A stretch of 64,000 bases of DNA from Paramacrobiotus metropolitanus (GCF_019649055.1 NW_026570226.1:2852001-2916000), one strand, 5' to 3'; counted from the first letter of the stretch, positions 13,526 through 25,792 are shown. Program-made: numbers and translations. Notes: generated by a model not told the origin, from the letters alone.

Positions 13526-16518
13526 TTTATTATTATTATTTCTTCGTGGAGCAGGTAGCCCATTTCCGGCTAGGGTGACATACTAGCATGGGATTTTAAA
13601 CCTGGCCAAACAGTAACTGCACAGTGAAATTCCCAGCACGCTTAAACAAAATTTGCACTGCGCAACGCATGCTTAAACGCACCAACAGATCGAACACTAA
13701 AAATATCAGAAGAATTAAAATCCACGAAAAATTTCCACATTTTATTAAGCTTTCAAGCCAAGGTTGTTTCGCCGACTTTTTTCTTTGCTTTCGCCTTGAT
13801 GATGGTCCGGTTCCCTTTTCGAAGATTGTACGGTTTTACTTCTTCTTTAAATTCCACCATCTCGCTGATGTACTGCGGCACATGGAATTTTTCCGGGTGC
13901 TTGATTTTGTACAACCACGTCGCTTCGTTTTGTCTCCATCTTGTGAACAGAGGAAGGATCCCGTGCTTGGTCATGAACGATTCCGTGGATATTCCAGAGT
14001 AGTTTGCAGCCGCTCGCAGGCCGCTACGATGCATGGCGGCCAACTTGTCCCGCAAGCGCACAGATGCCCCGCTCCACACTGTAGAGCAGTAGTCCAGATG
14101 AAACTGGACAAAGGCATAGAAAAGCGCAATGCGTTGGGATGTTGGCAGGCCAACTTTCACACGATTTAACAGTGATATGCAGTACCGAACACTCTTTTGG
14201 ACCTTTTTAACATGGTCAGCCCAACTGAGATGTTCATCCAGCATCACTCCAAGGTGTTTCACTGACTTTTCTGGTTGCAACTGATGACCGTTCAGCGATA
14301 CGTTAACGTTACTTTCGCAGTTGCGAGCTGAACTTACCAACAATAATTTCAATTTTTTCTCATTGACATATAAACGGTTAGCTTTTAGCCAGTCACAGAT
14401 GTCCGGTAGTGCATCCGTTAGTATTTTTGCTGCTTCTGCTTTCGAGTTAGCAACTGCATAGCAGATGGTGTCGTCAGCAAAACTTTCTAGCTGGACATTT
14501 CGTAATCCCAATTTCAGAAGCTCGTTGATATATATCGTGAATAAAATAGGCCCAAGTATGGACCTTTGCGGAACGCCGGCCATAACGTTTTCCCAAGAGG
14601 AAAATTTATTGCCATGGCGTACGCGTTGCGAGCGACCGGTCAGGTATGAATAAAACCACGTTAACGCTGAAGTTTTCACTCCAATATCACGAAGTTTCTC
14701 CAGCATAGTTAAGTGGCACACTGACGGAAAAGCCCGTTTTAAATCAAGAAAAACTACTGCAACACACTGTTTGTTATCGACAGCCTTTTTCCATGCCTCC
14801 GTCACTTTCAACAGTAATGTCTCGCAGGAATGGCCGTTTCGAAAACCAGACTGGTTCGTTGCAAGAATGCCCTCGTTCTTCAAAAAATTGTTCAATTGTA
14901 ATTGGGCACATTTTTCAAATAATTTCGACAAGTTACATAAAAGCGAGATTGGCCGAAATTCATCCGCTGTTGCCGGATGAGTACATTTAGGCAATGCGAT
15001 TACATCCGCGATTTTAAAAACTGATGGAAAGATACTTTTTTTGAAACACTGATTTATTAGATGGGTCATGGGTTCAACAAGTATGGGCGAAATTTCAGAT
15101 AAGAGCCTATGGGGAATTCCTTTCGGTCCCGCGCATTTCCTCTTAGTTAGAATTTTGCCGAACATGTCAACTACCATGTCTGGGGTAATCTGATCGAATT
15201 CGAAAGTCGCCGTGTCAGCCTCCTTCGGGAGGACAGCTACGGGATGCCGTTCACCATGCTCCCCCATTGTAGCAAAATGCTTATTCAATGTATTCAAATC
15301 GACGCCCACAGTATCGCTTTGGCTTTTCTTTCCCCGCAAGCGATTAATTTCGCGCCACATCACTTTAGAATTTTGCGCATTTTTTTCAAAATAATCCTGT
15401 TTTGCGTTCTTGATTGCAGTAAACAGATCTCGCTTCAAATTTTTGAATTGTCGATTATTGCTTTCATACTCGGAAGCACTTTTCGACATTTTTCTTCCTT
15501 TGTATGCAAGATTTTTATTTTTTATTAAACGCCTAATGTGACCGTTAATCCAAGGTGCACTGCTGTTCGAAGCTCTTTTCGATCGTAACGGATAGCACCG
15601 TTCAATTATATCAGCCAAACCACCAACAACATTCGACACTTCTTCGTCAACGTCAGGATAATCCACGTAGTTTACGTACCGCTTCATAAAATCGAATACT
15701 TGGCTCTTAAAAGACTGACTACTAGTCGCTTTCCAATCTCTATAATAAACCACCCTGTGCTCCGGTTGCGCACACTGAAATGCAGAGACCGTTTTGCACA
15801 GCTTGTGATCCGAAAAACTTATATCTGACGGCTGGCACGATGTGTACGAATTCTTAGGACTGCATAAAATTACATCAATTTTGCTGGACGTTGTAAATAA
15901 AGTATTATCTGATTGTCTCAGGCGTTGGGCTACCCGAGTATATCCGATTACCTTATCTTCGAACGAAAATTCATCCACAAAATCTCTGAAAAGTTTAACA
16001 TAGGGGCTCGACGAACCAGGGGAGGAATCGATGTTAAAGTCACCCATGACAATGTGATCACAATCCGGATGTTTCAGTAATACTTCTCGCAAATGATCAA
16101 ACAAAGCTTTTGTTTCAGTGGAAGTCGAATCTGGCTGACGATAAACAGTACCAATAATAATTTTCCGATGTGAAACAGATAATTTTAACCAAAGACCCTC
16201 AAACCCCTTAGAACGATACTTCAGCTCGACACGCTCAGCCGTTATATGCTGAGGAACATAGCACAAAATTCCACCACCACGAGATTTACCATGAATATTA
16301 GGACGATCACTACGAAACAAACAGTATCCAGGAATAAAAAATAATTGGTCTGGATCCGAAGGACGAAGATGAGTTTCAGTAACAGCGAAGAATTTGGGAA
16401 TATTATCATCAGTGCAGAGATAATCTGTCAGTAAATCAAGCTTATGATAGTTATCATAGGGCAGCCCCTGGATGTTTAGATGGTGAAACTCTATGGGCGA
16501 CATTTTGGTCGATGACAT
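13526..16518 (-). mobile_element. LINE (CR1/Jockey-type non-LTR retrotransposon), near complete 3' part
   Basis: Contains one long uninterrupted endonuclease-RT ORF followed by a ~220-bp 3' UTR that ends (minus strand) in CCACGAAGAAATAATAATAA, a simple-repeat tail rather than pure poly(A), at about 13526. No ORF1 is visible upstream of 16518, so the copy is either 5'-truncated or its ORF1 is absent. Target-site duplications could not be picked out by eye. The intact reading frame points to a young copy. Confidence 0.85.
13753..16518 (-). CDS. LINE ORF2-like protein: AP-endonuclease plus reverse transcriptase, 921 aa
   Basis: The N-terminal half is an apurinic-type endonuclease: LNIQGL at the start, TETHL, a GGGILCYV segment, GDFNIDSS, and FSDHK near residue 240. 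The reverse transcriptase follows with FRPISLLCNLSKLFEKC, QSGFRNGHSCETLL, LDLKRAF, GVPQRSILGPILF and the catalytic FADD box. A thumb/C-terminal region follows with KHLGVMLDEHLSW and HLDYCSTVWSG. The protein would nick target DNA and prime cDNA synthesis there. All core motifs are present with no stop or frameshift. Met at 16518 lies just upstream of the first endonuclease motif. The domain order and motifs fit the CR1/L2/Jockey group; a finer clade is not assigned. Confidence 0.9.
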   Translation of the reverse strand: MSSTKMSPIEFHHLNIQGLPYDNYHKLDLLTDYLCTDDNIPKFFAVTETHLRPSDPDQLFFIPGYCLFRSDRPNIHGKSRGGGILCYVPQHITAERVELKYRSKGFEGLWLKLSVSHRKIIIGTVYRQPDSTSTETKALFDHLREVLLKHPDCDHIVMGDFNIDSSPGSSSPYVKLFRDFVDEFSFEDKVIGYTRVAQRLRQSDNTLFTTSSKIDVILCSPKNSYTSCQPSDISFSDHKLCKTVSAFQCAQPEHRVVYYRDWKATSSQSFKSQVFDFMKRYVNYVDYPDVDEEVSNVVGGLADIIERCYPLRSKRASNSSAPWINGHIRRLIKNKNLAYKGRKMSKSASEYESNNRQFKNLKRDLFTAIKNAKQDYFEKNAQNSKVMWREINRLRGKKSQSDTVGVDLNTLNKHFATMGEHGERHPVAVLPKEADTATFEFDQITPDMVVDMFGKILTKRKCAGPKGIPHRLLSEISPILVEPMTHLINQCFKKSIFPSVFKIADVIALPKCTHPATADEFRPISLLCNLSKLFEKCAQLQLNNFLKNEGILATNQSGFRNGHSCETLLLKVTEAWKKAVDNKQCVAVVFLDLKRAFPSVCHLTMLEKLRDIGVKTSALTWFYSYLTGRSQRVRHGNKFSSWENVMAGVPQRSILGPILFTIYINELLKLGLRNVQLESFADDTICYAVANSKAEAAKILTDALPDICDWLKANRLYVNEKKLKLLLVSSARNCESNVNVSLNGHQLQPEKSVKHLGVMLDEHLSWADHVKKVQKSVRYCISLLNRVKVGLPTSQRIALFYAFVQFHLDYCSTVWSGASVRLRDKLAAMHRSGLRAAANYSGISTESFMTKHGILPLFTRWRQNEATWLYKIKHPEKFHVPQYISEMVEFKEEVKPYNLRKGNRTIIKAKAKKKVGETTLA

Positions 16519-17863
16519 GTTACAGAATCAACAAAATGTTTGATGCCATATATCATAAGAACAAGCAAAAAATTCTACGCATTCTGCCAATTTATAAGGA
16601 GAGAAGTCATAAAAACATGCATGAAGTAAGATTACACGCGCTGGCTGAACGGATCTAAATTAATCCGCCAGCCAGCCATAAAAAAACATAAGCTCACAAG
16701 AAAGAATTTCAAAATCCAATATGGGCGAAATGTCCTTTTTGCCGAAATGAGAGCTAGCCGAAGTGATTCAGTGCGCGGAAATGTAACGCGGCAGAAGTGA
16801 TCGGACGCGGTAGAATTCATCCTGAAAATAATTCCCGCCTGGCAATTAGAGTGGTCCTGGATCAGACTGCTCGGGAGCACTCTTCCCGTTATGTTTTAAG
16901 TGTACTAGCTAAGTGTTTTGTACTAAATGTAGACAAATGTCCGAAGCGAGGCTTGCAAGATAATTACGTACTGTAATCGATATTTTGTAATTTATGTACA
17001 CATTCAGTATGTACGTCTTAAACAGCACCTGCAATTCAGTTCAGTCTGTGCTTCTTCTGAAGGTTTCTTTCAAAACTGCCGCTTTGCATTTATGAACTTT
17101 ATGTATTTATGTTCAACACTGCGTCTCAGCGATAAGCCCGAAGCCGTCTAAAAGACTGGCATGGCTGACAATGTTACGGTATCTACATTTGATCCGATGG
17201 TAAAAACAATGTTATCATACTTCAGGTAAACGCTTAAACAAACAGTGCCTCTTATTCAAACAACTGCATCGCAAAATGTCAATATTAAAATAAAACAGTA
17301 ATGATTATCATAGTTCAGGACGTCACAAAATGCACCCAACAGCTGCTCAATCAAAGAAATATTTTTAGCTTTATTCCGTATGACGCTGACGGTACAGTGA
17401 TAAATGAAATATCCCATTTTTAAAAAATGGTTTCCAAGATTTTCATGTGCGCTGATCTGACTTTATCTACAATTATGGATTATTGACTTTCTTTAATAAT
17501 ACTCACGTTAAATCTTCAATTAAATTTAATTTGTGGTGCGGTAAAGTGGGTTCACCGTAACATGGAACGCGTTTCAAACCTTGTGCGCCCAATATTGCAC
17601 TTGTGTTTGTTGTCCTGTAAGTCATTTATTTTTCCTCTTTGCATACTGTCTACAAATATATAGCGCAGCTGTGCAAGTACACAGCATACAGTTTTTGATA
17701 AGTCGGATGACATACTGTATAATATAGGAAACGTATTTTGCCGGCATCCATAGCGGTATTTGTTTGTGCATTTTAATTATACTTGCCTCGTCCACATATA
17801 AAAAGGCCTGCACTAGCCAGAAAATCTAGGCCGGTGTTGAAATAACTCAGATGTATTGTTGTA
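16519..17863. other. Intergenic / 5' region of receptor B
   Basis: No gene recognised. The first exon of receptor B is expected here or at its right end but I cannot identify its ATG. The segment 16728-16812 holds a degenerate short repeat described separately. Confidence 0.35.
16728..16812 (+). repeat. Degenerate GCCGAAATGTCC-type tandem repeat
   Basis: Five diverged words spaced roughly 15-20 bp apart: GGGCGAAATGTCC, TGCCGAAATGAG, GCCGAAGTGATT, GCGGAAATGT and GCGGCAGAAGTGATC. The same word family recurs at 59.5-60.1 kb in an intron of receptor F. Confidence 0.5.
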
Positions 17864-20800
17864 GGTATGGCTGCGTCTGATTACCGCAACGCTCCTGGTG
17901 ATATACATGCACGCACGGAATGCCTTATCCCATCGTGCTGCACTTGGTCATCCGTAACGTCGTGTGATATGGGAACACTACCCGTGCCAGACAACAATTT
18001 TTTGGTGATCGAAGCGTGCAACCTTCCAGACCCTTTATTACTTGGAGATCTCAAGTGGCAGCGTGGTTACCTGTGGTACTCTCCATATTATTTTAGCTGA
18101 GTCACCGAGGCTGGGAATCCCGGAAACGATGTCGGTAAGTTAAGAAGCTAATTTTGTACGAAGAAGCTAATTAGGAAGAAGTTAATAATTATTATATAGC
18201 GGAAAACAGTGATGTCGCAAACTGTACAGCGTATGCAACAGCAGAAACGAATGTGGAGACTGTTTATCACTCCTTATGCAGGTGGTGTCATTGCCGTGTC
18301 ACGGTGCGCCAAACTCCCTGATCCGCCTCGTCCCAGCCAAATTAACGAATCGATGGCAGTATTACGTAGCCCAGAGATCGATCCCACAGCATGCTTGCTT
18401 TTTCGTGTTACATTTTATTATCGCCTATCTCATTCACCGACGTTCAAGCACAGCAATCTGAAAGAACGGTTCTATCTGCACGTAGTCATGGAAGTCCGTG
18501 GTTTGCCTTTTAGAAACAATCTAATTTGGGGAAATGAAGATGATTACCAAGGAAAGCATCCTAACCAGTGGCATTTCGCGGAGATATTGTTTGAGCGTCA
18601 GCTCAATGCAAAGTTTTTCATCTCCTTGTTGGCGTACCATAACGACGATTGTCTATCCAACATAAAAACCATAGCAGTGGATGTAATCCGGATTGAATAC
18701 GGTTTGTGCGAAAATAGCTTTTCAATATTTCTTTAAGGCTTACGGGGATTTTTAACTGCAGCCGAAAGCGTCGAACTGGAATCTGGCGTGTGCCCGATCA
18801 CTACGGCCGCATCCCCCATATCCAGCACCGCATCCGTACCGGTTTGGCCGGCTGTAAATACAATGCCTACCACAACAACCACTTCAACAACGACGGCTCA
18901 AGTTGGTTCAGGTGGGTCGAGTAAGACAAAAGTCTATAGCTCGACAAACCATATACCCTCTAATGTTCTTCTTGGCATAACGTGCACCAGATTCTATTAG
19001 CTTCGTCGTTAAGGATAAAAGCGCGCCAGCTCTCAGACACGCATGATAATAAAGCGGATATTCACGCCTATTAATCAATCTTCTTTTCAGGGATTTCTAT
19101 CACAACAGAACTGAAAAACGCTACAAACAAGGAGACATATGCTAACGACACTGCTTACTACACCCAGTCACCGCACAGTGTTCTGGACGTTATTCACAGT
19201 GCGGTAGCAGACAGCTCACTAGAGCTACCTTTCGATGACGTTCTGGAGATTGCGAATTTCTTCAAGGATTTTGTCGGAACAGATATACCGGCCAACCTAC
19301 CAGAAGGTGGGCGCAAGAAAACGCCGTCAACACGCTCCTACAGATCACTGACCAAATAATAAGAGCTGAGGAGAGTGGAAACCTGCAAGCACCGCCATTA
19401 AGCAAAGACGGACACGCAGCTGCAGCGACTATATATCAGGCACTGGAGCACATGTACCATACACTGCCGCCTCAAGAGGACCTATACGTGTTCAATAATT
19501 CTTTCTCGCGGGTTTACGTCAGTGCTGTTCTAATCGATGGCTCGTCCCAGTTTGAAAGCCTCAGCCTAACCTCACAACTGGAAGTTAGTGGTTTCGATCC
19601 GAAAGGCAATATATTTTTCTTGGGTGACAGCTCATCCTCAGTGGCCAGCATCGCCTTTAAGAAAGAAGTACTGAAAGAAGTTTTTGAAGATTTAAGTAAG
19701 TCATTGAAATGCCCGATTGCAGTTACATTATTATCCGTTTCTCATAAATGGATCCAATTAGATCGTTGGAATATCATGTAAGAAAGTATTTTCCAGGACA
19801 ATCTGCGAATGAAACACGAGTAAGGTTCGTCCTTTCACTTTCTGCAATGCTGTCATTCAAGTTTGCCAAGTTTATTCCCCAAAATGAACTCCGCGAAAGG
19901 TCAAGCCCGATAATTTTGCTCGCATCAATGAATCACAGGCCCAAGAGGAAAGACACAGTAATCATTCGACACAACGTGGACGTACTATTTGAGGTAAGCA
20001 AAATAAACATATAGTCTCAACCAAACTACAAGACGAACCAAAACGGCGAAGTCACTTTCAGCATCCATCTGGAGCCAAAAGACAGCACCAATGCATCTTC
20101 TTGAACTATACATCCAAGCAGTGGTCGGGAGACGAGTGCAGAATATTTGCAAAGAGTGCTAAATGGGACAGCACAACCGTGGAATGCGCATGCAATCACT
20201 TCACACCGTTCTCGCTTTTGCTGACTTTGTGTGGCAGTTTATCGAGATCCTTCATTCCCAAAGATAAGTCGCTCACTTTGGATTTGGCGGTTGTGACAAC
20301 AGCAACGACCATCGTTTCGGCAGCGTGCTGCCTCGTTGCTCTCCTTATCATAGTGTAGGTACTAGGTTGTCGTTTATTCTGTTGGGGCATATCATATCGT
20401 TTCAGAGCACTTTTGGATATGTTGAAAAATAATTTATAGGGTGAGAATCTGGAGACGTAGCGTTATTTGTGACAAGGTGACATTTACACGGATGGGTTTG
20501 TGGATAGCGCTGTTAGGGATGTATCTCTTCATAGTTTTCTCACAGTTGGTAGTTTACGCTCCTGAATTGTGCGGACAAAAATTCTGCCTGGCAAGTGGCA
20601 TTTTGGTGCACTGGTTTTCCATGATTTGCGTTGGATGGACAGCGGTTCAAACAGTTCAACTTATTCAAGTCATATTGTATCCGGAACGATACGGGAGAGG
20701 AAATCACCTCCCAGGAGACTCATACCATGGATTTAGAGTGAAAACTTGGTTAGCCGCAACACGTGAGTAACGTTTCTCGTGTTCTGAGAGCCGGTAAGTG

Positions 20801-21092
20801 CGTTCGGTCAACGATGTGTAATCAGTTTTATGTCTTTAGTTATTCCCAGCGTTTTTCCGCTTCTTGCCTCCATGCCGCATTTTTCCGAGACTTTAACCAC
20901 ATCACTCGGTGGCTATGGTTATGCAGATCACGAGAAATGGTAACCAAAGAAAGTCGATATTTTGCAGAATTTAAACATCAGAATGATTTTACTAGGTGTT
21001 GGTTGAACGGCGACCATCTATGGATCCCTTGGGTGACTTTTGTTGTACCAATTTCGATTGCAGGCGCAGTGAACATCGTCGCGGTGATAGTG

Positions 21093-21098
21093 TACGTT
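21093..21098 (+). repeat. Left target-site duplication TACGTT
   Basis: Last six bases of receptor B coding sequence before the element, identical to 25146-25151. After the right copy the sequence continues CACA|GTAAG, which matches the exon end and splice donor of paralogue A (TACA|GTGAG). Confidence 0.85.
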
Positions 21099-22089
21099 TG
21101 TAGCCGGCAAGAATGTTAACATGTTCACGGTTCACGTTGTGAGCATATTTGACGGGCGAAAATGCTTGTGAGCATTTTTGACGGGCGAAAATGCTCACGA
21201 ATGAAATCATGAAGGCTACATGTAGATTTTCCTGAAAAATGACTGAGACACCACATTTAAAAAAAGGATTGTAAAGATGAGTTTCCGGTGCTGAAACTAC
21301 ACGTCGCCGAAAAGACAATTAAGGTAAGTGTCCCGACTACTCGTAAGTGCATGTATATCTAGTAATCTACTGACATTCGATCCCTTTCGCGCACGACTAA
21401 ACACTGATTTGCAGTGTATTCAGTCAGGCAGTACCCGATTGATTTGTATGCCTACACTGGGTTAAACAACTAGGGTCTTTGCCCATAACACTTTCCCATT
21501 CAAAAATGCATTTAAAAAATAGGCATTAATGCACAAGTGGGCCAGTGTTGCATGGATACATGTTTATTTTTTATGTTATGGGGGGGGGGGACCCTGGAAT
21601 ATCAGATCAACACAGGCTGAAAACTGCGGCAGCCTGCGAAACTGCGGCAGCCTGCGCATTCGTGATAAATTGAGAAAATCGAAATTAATTCTCCTTCGGT
21701 TATTCTTTCAGTAAAGTAATCCTTCGTGTTACAAATCCTGGCAAATATTTTACATGTATTTTCGTATTCCTGTATTTTGAAAAAGAATGTTATTTTTTGT
21801 ATTTTTTGCGTGTATTTTGAAAAAGTGGCAGGTTACCTTCTTACCATTGCGGCCATTACCTTCTTATTTTAAAAGTTTTACATTTCCTAAATTTCGAACC
21901 ATTTCAAAACATTTACAAAGCTAGTCGAGCAAAGCGCGGTTATTACCTTCCTACTTTATAATTTCTAAATTTCAGTGTGAACGTGAATTTCACGAAACAT
22001 TTTAAACATCATAAAGCATTTGAAAGGTGGCCTCATTACGCGGGCATTTTTACATATTTAAATAACGTAGTAAACATTTTCACAAATAC

Positions 22090-22315
22090 GATTATATGAC
22101 ATATTTCTACACTCTCAACTTTTTACATTATGGCTGCGTGCAACGGTAAACACTGGCGTTAGCTGGGTGCACGAGTGACCTTTTGGTGTTGGCACGGGTG
22201 CTGGCACGATTATATGACATATTTTCTGACGACATATTTTCTGCCATATTTTTTCTGCCTGCTATATGACATATTTTCTGCTTTTTTTTTATTATATGAC
22301 ATATTTCTAATAAAA
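22090..22315 (+). repeat. TATGACATATTTTCTG short repeats inside the 4-kb element
   Basis: The word TATATGACATATTT(T)CT occurs at least four times between 22090 and 22315, with partial copies (GACATATTTTCTG, CCATATTTTTTCTG) between them. It lies in the AT-rich left half of the transposon. Confidence 0.6.
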
Positions 22316-22669
22316 TGTAAATAAATAAAAATAATGATAAATAATTTATTGAATAAACGCATTTATTGAAGAGTGGTACTATTCATTGGATAATCAGAAC
22401 GTTAATTTAATAATACGGATTCTTTGTACGAGGGACGGCGCTCATTAGACTAAATTCTCGGTGGTCTAAATAAACGGTGGACTATAACTAATTCAACCGT
22501 TCAACGGGTTCCTCGAAAAACTTTAAATGACATTATCGTAATAATGACAGAAACAATGTGCAGTGCTCGAAACCTATAATCGACATTTAAATAAATATCG
22601 GCAACCGAGGAGTAACTGGCCACTTTCAGCAGCATTCAGCTTAGCTTAGCAACACACCAACACCACAAG

Positions 22670-22845
22670 TCCAGCTTGCAGGGCCGCAGTCTCGCAGCCT
22701 CGCAGTGCCGCAATCTCGCAACGCCGCAGTTTCGCAAGGCAAGGCCGCAACACAGCAGTCTCGCAGCGCCGCAGTCTCGTAGAACCGCACTCCCGCAGCG
22801 TCACAGTCCCACACCGCCGCAGCCGCATTCCCGCAGCCTGGCTGC
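22670..22845 (+). repeat. CGCAGTCTCGCAG-type minisatellite inside the 4-kb element
   Basis: A run of 6-7 bp words (CGCAGT, CTCGCAG, CCGCAGT, CCGCAAT) repeated with variation for about 170 bp. A small related patch (CTGCGGCAGCCTGCG, twice) lies near 21622-21658. It produces spurious ORFs on both strands. Confidence 0.7.
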
Positions 22846-25145
22846 TTTCTCGCCCCGTAACAATTCAGATTTAATATATTATTTTCTGGCCCACTTCTGC
22901 ACAATTACCAAAAAATATCATTAAGGAAGTACGACGAAACAAGTTTTTATTCAGAATCATCTCTGTACATATCTGTCCCTCGAGGTAAAATCGCAAGAAG
23001 ACAAAGTAAAATTCTGTTTTCGGCACACAACCACCAGCTTAATTTTACTTGTACAGTAACTTCCATTTTCTGTATTTGAGCAAGCGGATGTTGCGCGCAC
23101 AGAGGGTTTTGAGACCCCTATGTACATCATTTGATTGTAGAATAGTTTTATTACGGTGCAGGTACCCCGTATACCGGCCATGATTTATATACGCACCATG
23201 GGAATTTACATTGTACACCTGGCCACGTTTATACGAAGTACTAGTTTCTTTCATTCTTCATATTAATCCGTACTTAATATGCAGCACAGCGCAAAGCGGA
23301 AGTATGTATATGGAACCCACTGCAGTTTGGTCTTTGTAGTCTTCACCACTATACAACACATAAACAGATGTTGCTTGTTTTCACTTAAAATAACCGATAA
23401 ATAACGCACAGATTTTCAGATATGTTTAAGCTTTGCCCACGTTTTTCCTTGTACATCGTATTTGTGAGTACGGACACCCGGCAGGGATGCTCACGATGTA
23501 AGATCTATGCAGTAATCGGATACCGCTAGCATTTGCAATCTGCATTCTGCATTACACCCGTGAACATGCGTGACGGCCGGGCACGGATGCTCATATTCGT
23601 GAGCACGCGTGCCGAGCGCGAATGTCCACATTATTTTTTAGCACCAGTGCCGACTTGGCCTGATATGTACTGTATAAGATTTGGGAACCGAATATACAAA
23701 CCTTAAAAAGTTATTGGAGCATCGTAGTGAATTATTGATGCTATGCAAACATTGTTCAGTTTGTTGCACTGTATTTGGGTAATTCTTTATTATCTCGGTT
23801 CTTTTTAGATGTGACACCAGTAGGCAATGGGCACCGTGAACCCCGGGAATTTTCACGCTAATGTACCGTAAAATCTCGAATCAGAAGCCCACAACCAAAT
23901 TTAATTAAATTAAGGCATGCTGGGGCTCGGTGTTTACGTTAATGTACGTATACAAATCATTTGGCTACAGAGTTCATAAAACAATGCGCAAACGTGTTTG
24001 GGAGTGCCATAGGTTCTCTGTAAAGGTATTAAAGCCCATTCCCAACTGCACGTTGCAGCCCACAGCAGAAATTCGCGGCCTGACGTTGCTGAAATATTTG
24101 CATAGGGAGTAAAATTCGATTTTGCACCTAAAGCTAAATCACTTTTGTGGTTATATCAGGTTTCTTAACAGAATTGTAAGGAGCAATAGAAACAGAATGA
24201 GGAGAGCGACCAGTTGTAAAAAATGAATTATGAAACTGACCGGTTGCGGGAGTACTTGATTATGAAATTAAGCAATTGGAAGCCGATTAGTCAGCTGGTT
24301 ACAGTGCACCTCACAGATTGATTTCGCTTTTTCATATGTATGTACTAAACACCAAAGATCACGCAGGTACTGCTTAGTTAAGGCATAATGGCATCTAATT
24401 ATGAATATAATTCTGAATTATGCTTGAACCGGTATCGAGCAACGAAGTTCTAAATTAAAACTTGCTTGTTACCACTATTGCTAAGTTTTATTAAGTCTTA
24501 TGAAATTTTCTAGATTTATTTACATGACTAAAAAATGTTGATATCACCGCCCGGCGCCGATGTTCACGACCATACAGCAGACTGCCACGCAGAGACGGCC
24601 GAGTTATTCTTCTGATCTGATTACAAGTGTGGCTTGCATCAGCGGTATCCGATTACCGCCCAGTAGCTAACGTGTTCATCACTGCCCGGCACCATTCACT
24701 AAATTAACGTCTATTTTGTTCTGCTCGCAAGGCAACCTACCCGTAGAAAAGAATTAATCAAATATTATTCAGAAATAAACAGTGTCACGATTGCGTATTG
24801 TACAAGACGGACTGCCGGACAGGGAATCTTCTGCCGAATACAGTGCCATCTTCATCATAGCTGTGTAGTCCTGCTCCAACCATACAGAAATGGCTTAAAA
24901 CTTAATGATAAAAGCCGCCGAAGTTTAGGAAAGACTGGTTTTTATGAGACAACGTTTTATTTCCCAACAATATATTAATGCCATCCTTTGCGTACTGAGA
25001 ATACAGAAACATAAAACATTTAATTTCAAACCGGGTGCAGAGAAAATCAACACTTGACATGCATGATTTCATTCGTGAGCATTTTTGCCCGGCAAATATG
25101 CTCACACCGTGAACCGTGAACATGTTAACATTCTTGCCGGCTACA

Positions 25146-25151
25146 TACGTT
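25146..25151 (+). repeat. Right target-site duplication TACGTT
   Basis: Direct copy of 21093-21098, followed by the stranded remainder of the TM5 exon (CACA, 25152-25155) and its GTAAG donor. Confidence 0.85.
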
Positions 25152-25792
25152 CACAGTAAGCCGAGCCGATTATTATTTTAGGCAGCTTCTACCAGGTTCG
25201 AAAGGCTGCTTCCGCGAACTACAATTTGTAATTTTGTGATTTTATCGTTGCTAGCAACCAGGAAGCGCCGGAAAGAAATTTCGGTCCGTCAAGGTGATAA
25301 AGAAAAAAATGCCGATTCAGTCAAGGACAGGTTTTACGGCGTGATCATCAACACCGGTTTGATGGGATTTATCTGGTTAAGCGTGTGGCTGGCGCTCTTC
25401 TCCTGCTTCATTGACCAAACACTGCAGTACATCTTTGTACTGCTGTTGACGGTCGCTTGCGGATCCCAGTCGGTGTACATCATTATCTTTCAAGGAATAC
25501 TGCCCAACCGGAGGTGCAAGAGTACTGACGGCAGTTGGTGCGCCACTGCCGGAACGTAATATTGCAAGAATGCAGATTTTGCGTTTTTCATCTTTTTCAG
25601 ATTAATCGTTTGCTTGGTCATTAGTTGCTCAAAGCTGCAGCACAATATACGGCTCAAATTAGCTGTAAAGCGGATAAATTGAAATAAACTTCAGCGGAAT
25701 TCGGTTCATGCGCGCTCTGATTATTTTTTCATATATATGATCTTTATTAATTGGTTTACTTTGTGTTCAACAACAATGACTACACACTACGG

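Larger units (their letters stand above)
21099..25145. mobile_element. 4.05-kb non-autonomous TIR element with 6-bp target duplication
   Basis: The ends are inverted repeats starting TGTAGCCGGCAAGAATGTTA: left 21099-21211, right 25062-25145, about 84 bp matched on the right. The left arm carries an extra copy of a ~30-bp GTGAGCAT...GACGGGCG...AAAATGCT unit. Direct TACGTT copies flank it at 21093-21098 and 25146-25151. No transposase-like ORF is visible, so it needs a helper. Diverged copies of the TIR core (GTGAGCAC, GCCGGGCA, ATGCTCAC words) recur inside near 23465, 23560, 24550 and 24690. I do not recognise the superfamily. Confidence 0.85.
17864..25559 (+). pseudogene. Adhesion-GPCR-like receptor B, split by a 4-kb transposon
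   Basis: Approximate exons: 17864-18133 (ECLIPSCC, CDMGT), 18280-18701 (MAM-like, CAKLPDPP to IRIEYG), 18761-18921 (short Thr-rich), 19090-19697 (GAIN), 19795-19992 (GAIN), 20060-20354 (GPS and TM1), 20440-20761 (TM2-TM3), 20838-20940 (TM4), 20995-21098 (TM5), 25255-25559 (TM6-TM7). The GPS reads CACNHFTPFSLLL, so the cleavage site is H-F-T. Lesions against paralogues: TGA at 18098-18100 in the F-D-L-V position, two extra bases near 19308 in GAIN (family PEGAQ), and the transposon at the end of TM5, after which translation runs CSRQEC and stops. The TM6-TM7 exon beyond the transposon is still open, so that insertion is young. Confidence 0.8.

Noticed and set aside
22641-22924. ORFs on both strands of Cys/Arg/Ala-rich wording
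   Set aside because: Produced by the CGCAG minisatellite inside the 4-kb transposon.
21099-25145. Large self-synthesising DNA transposon on account of the 6-bp duplication
   Set aside because: Only 4 kb long and without any recognisable coding region; duplication length alone is not enough.
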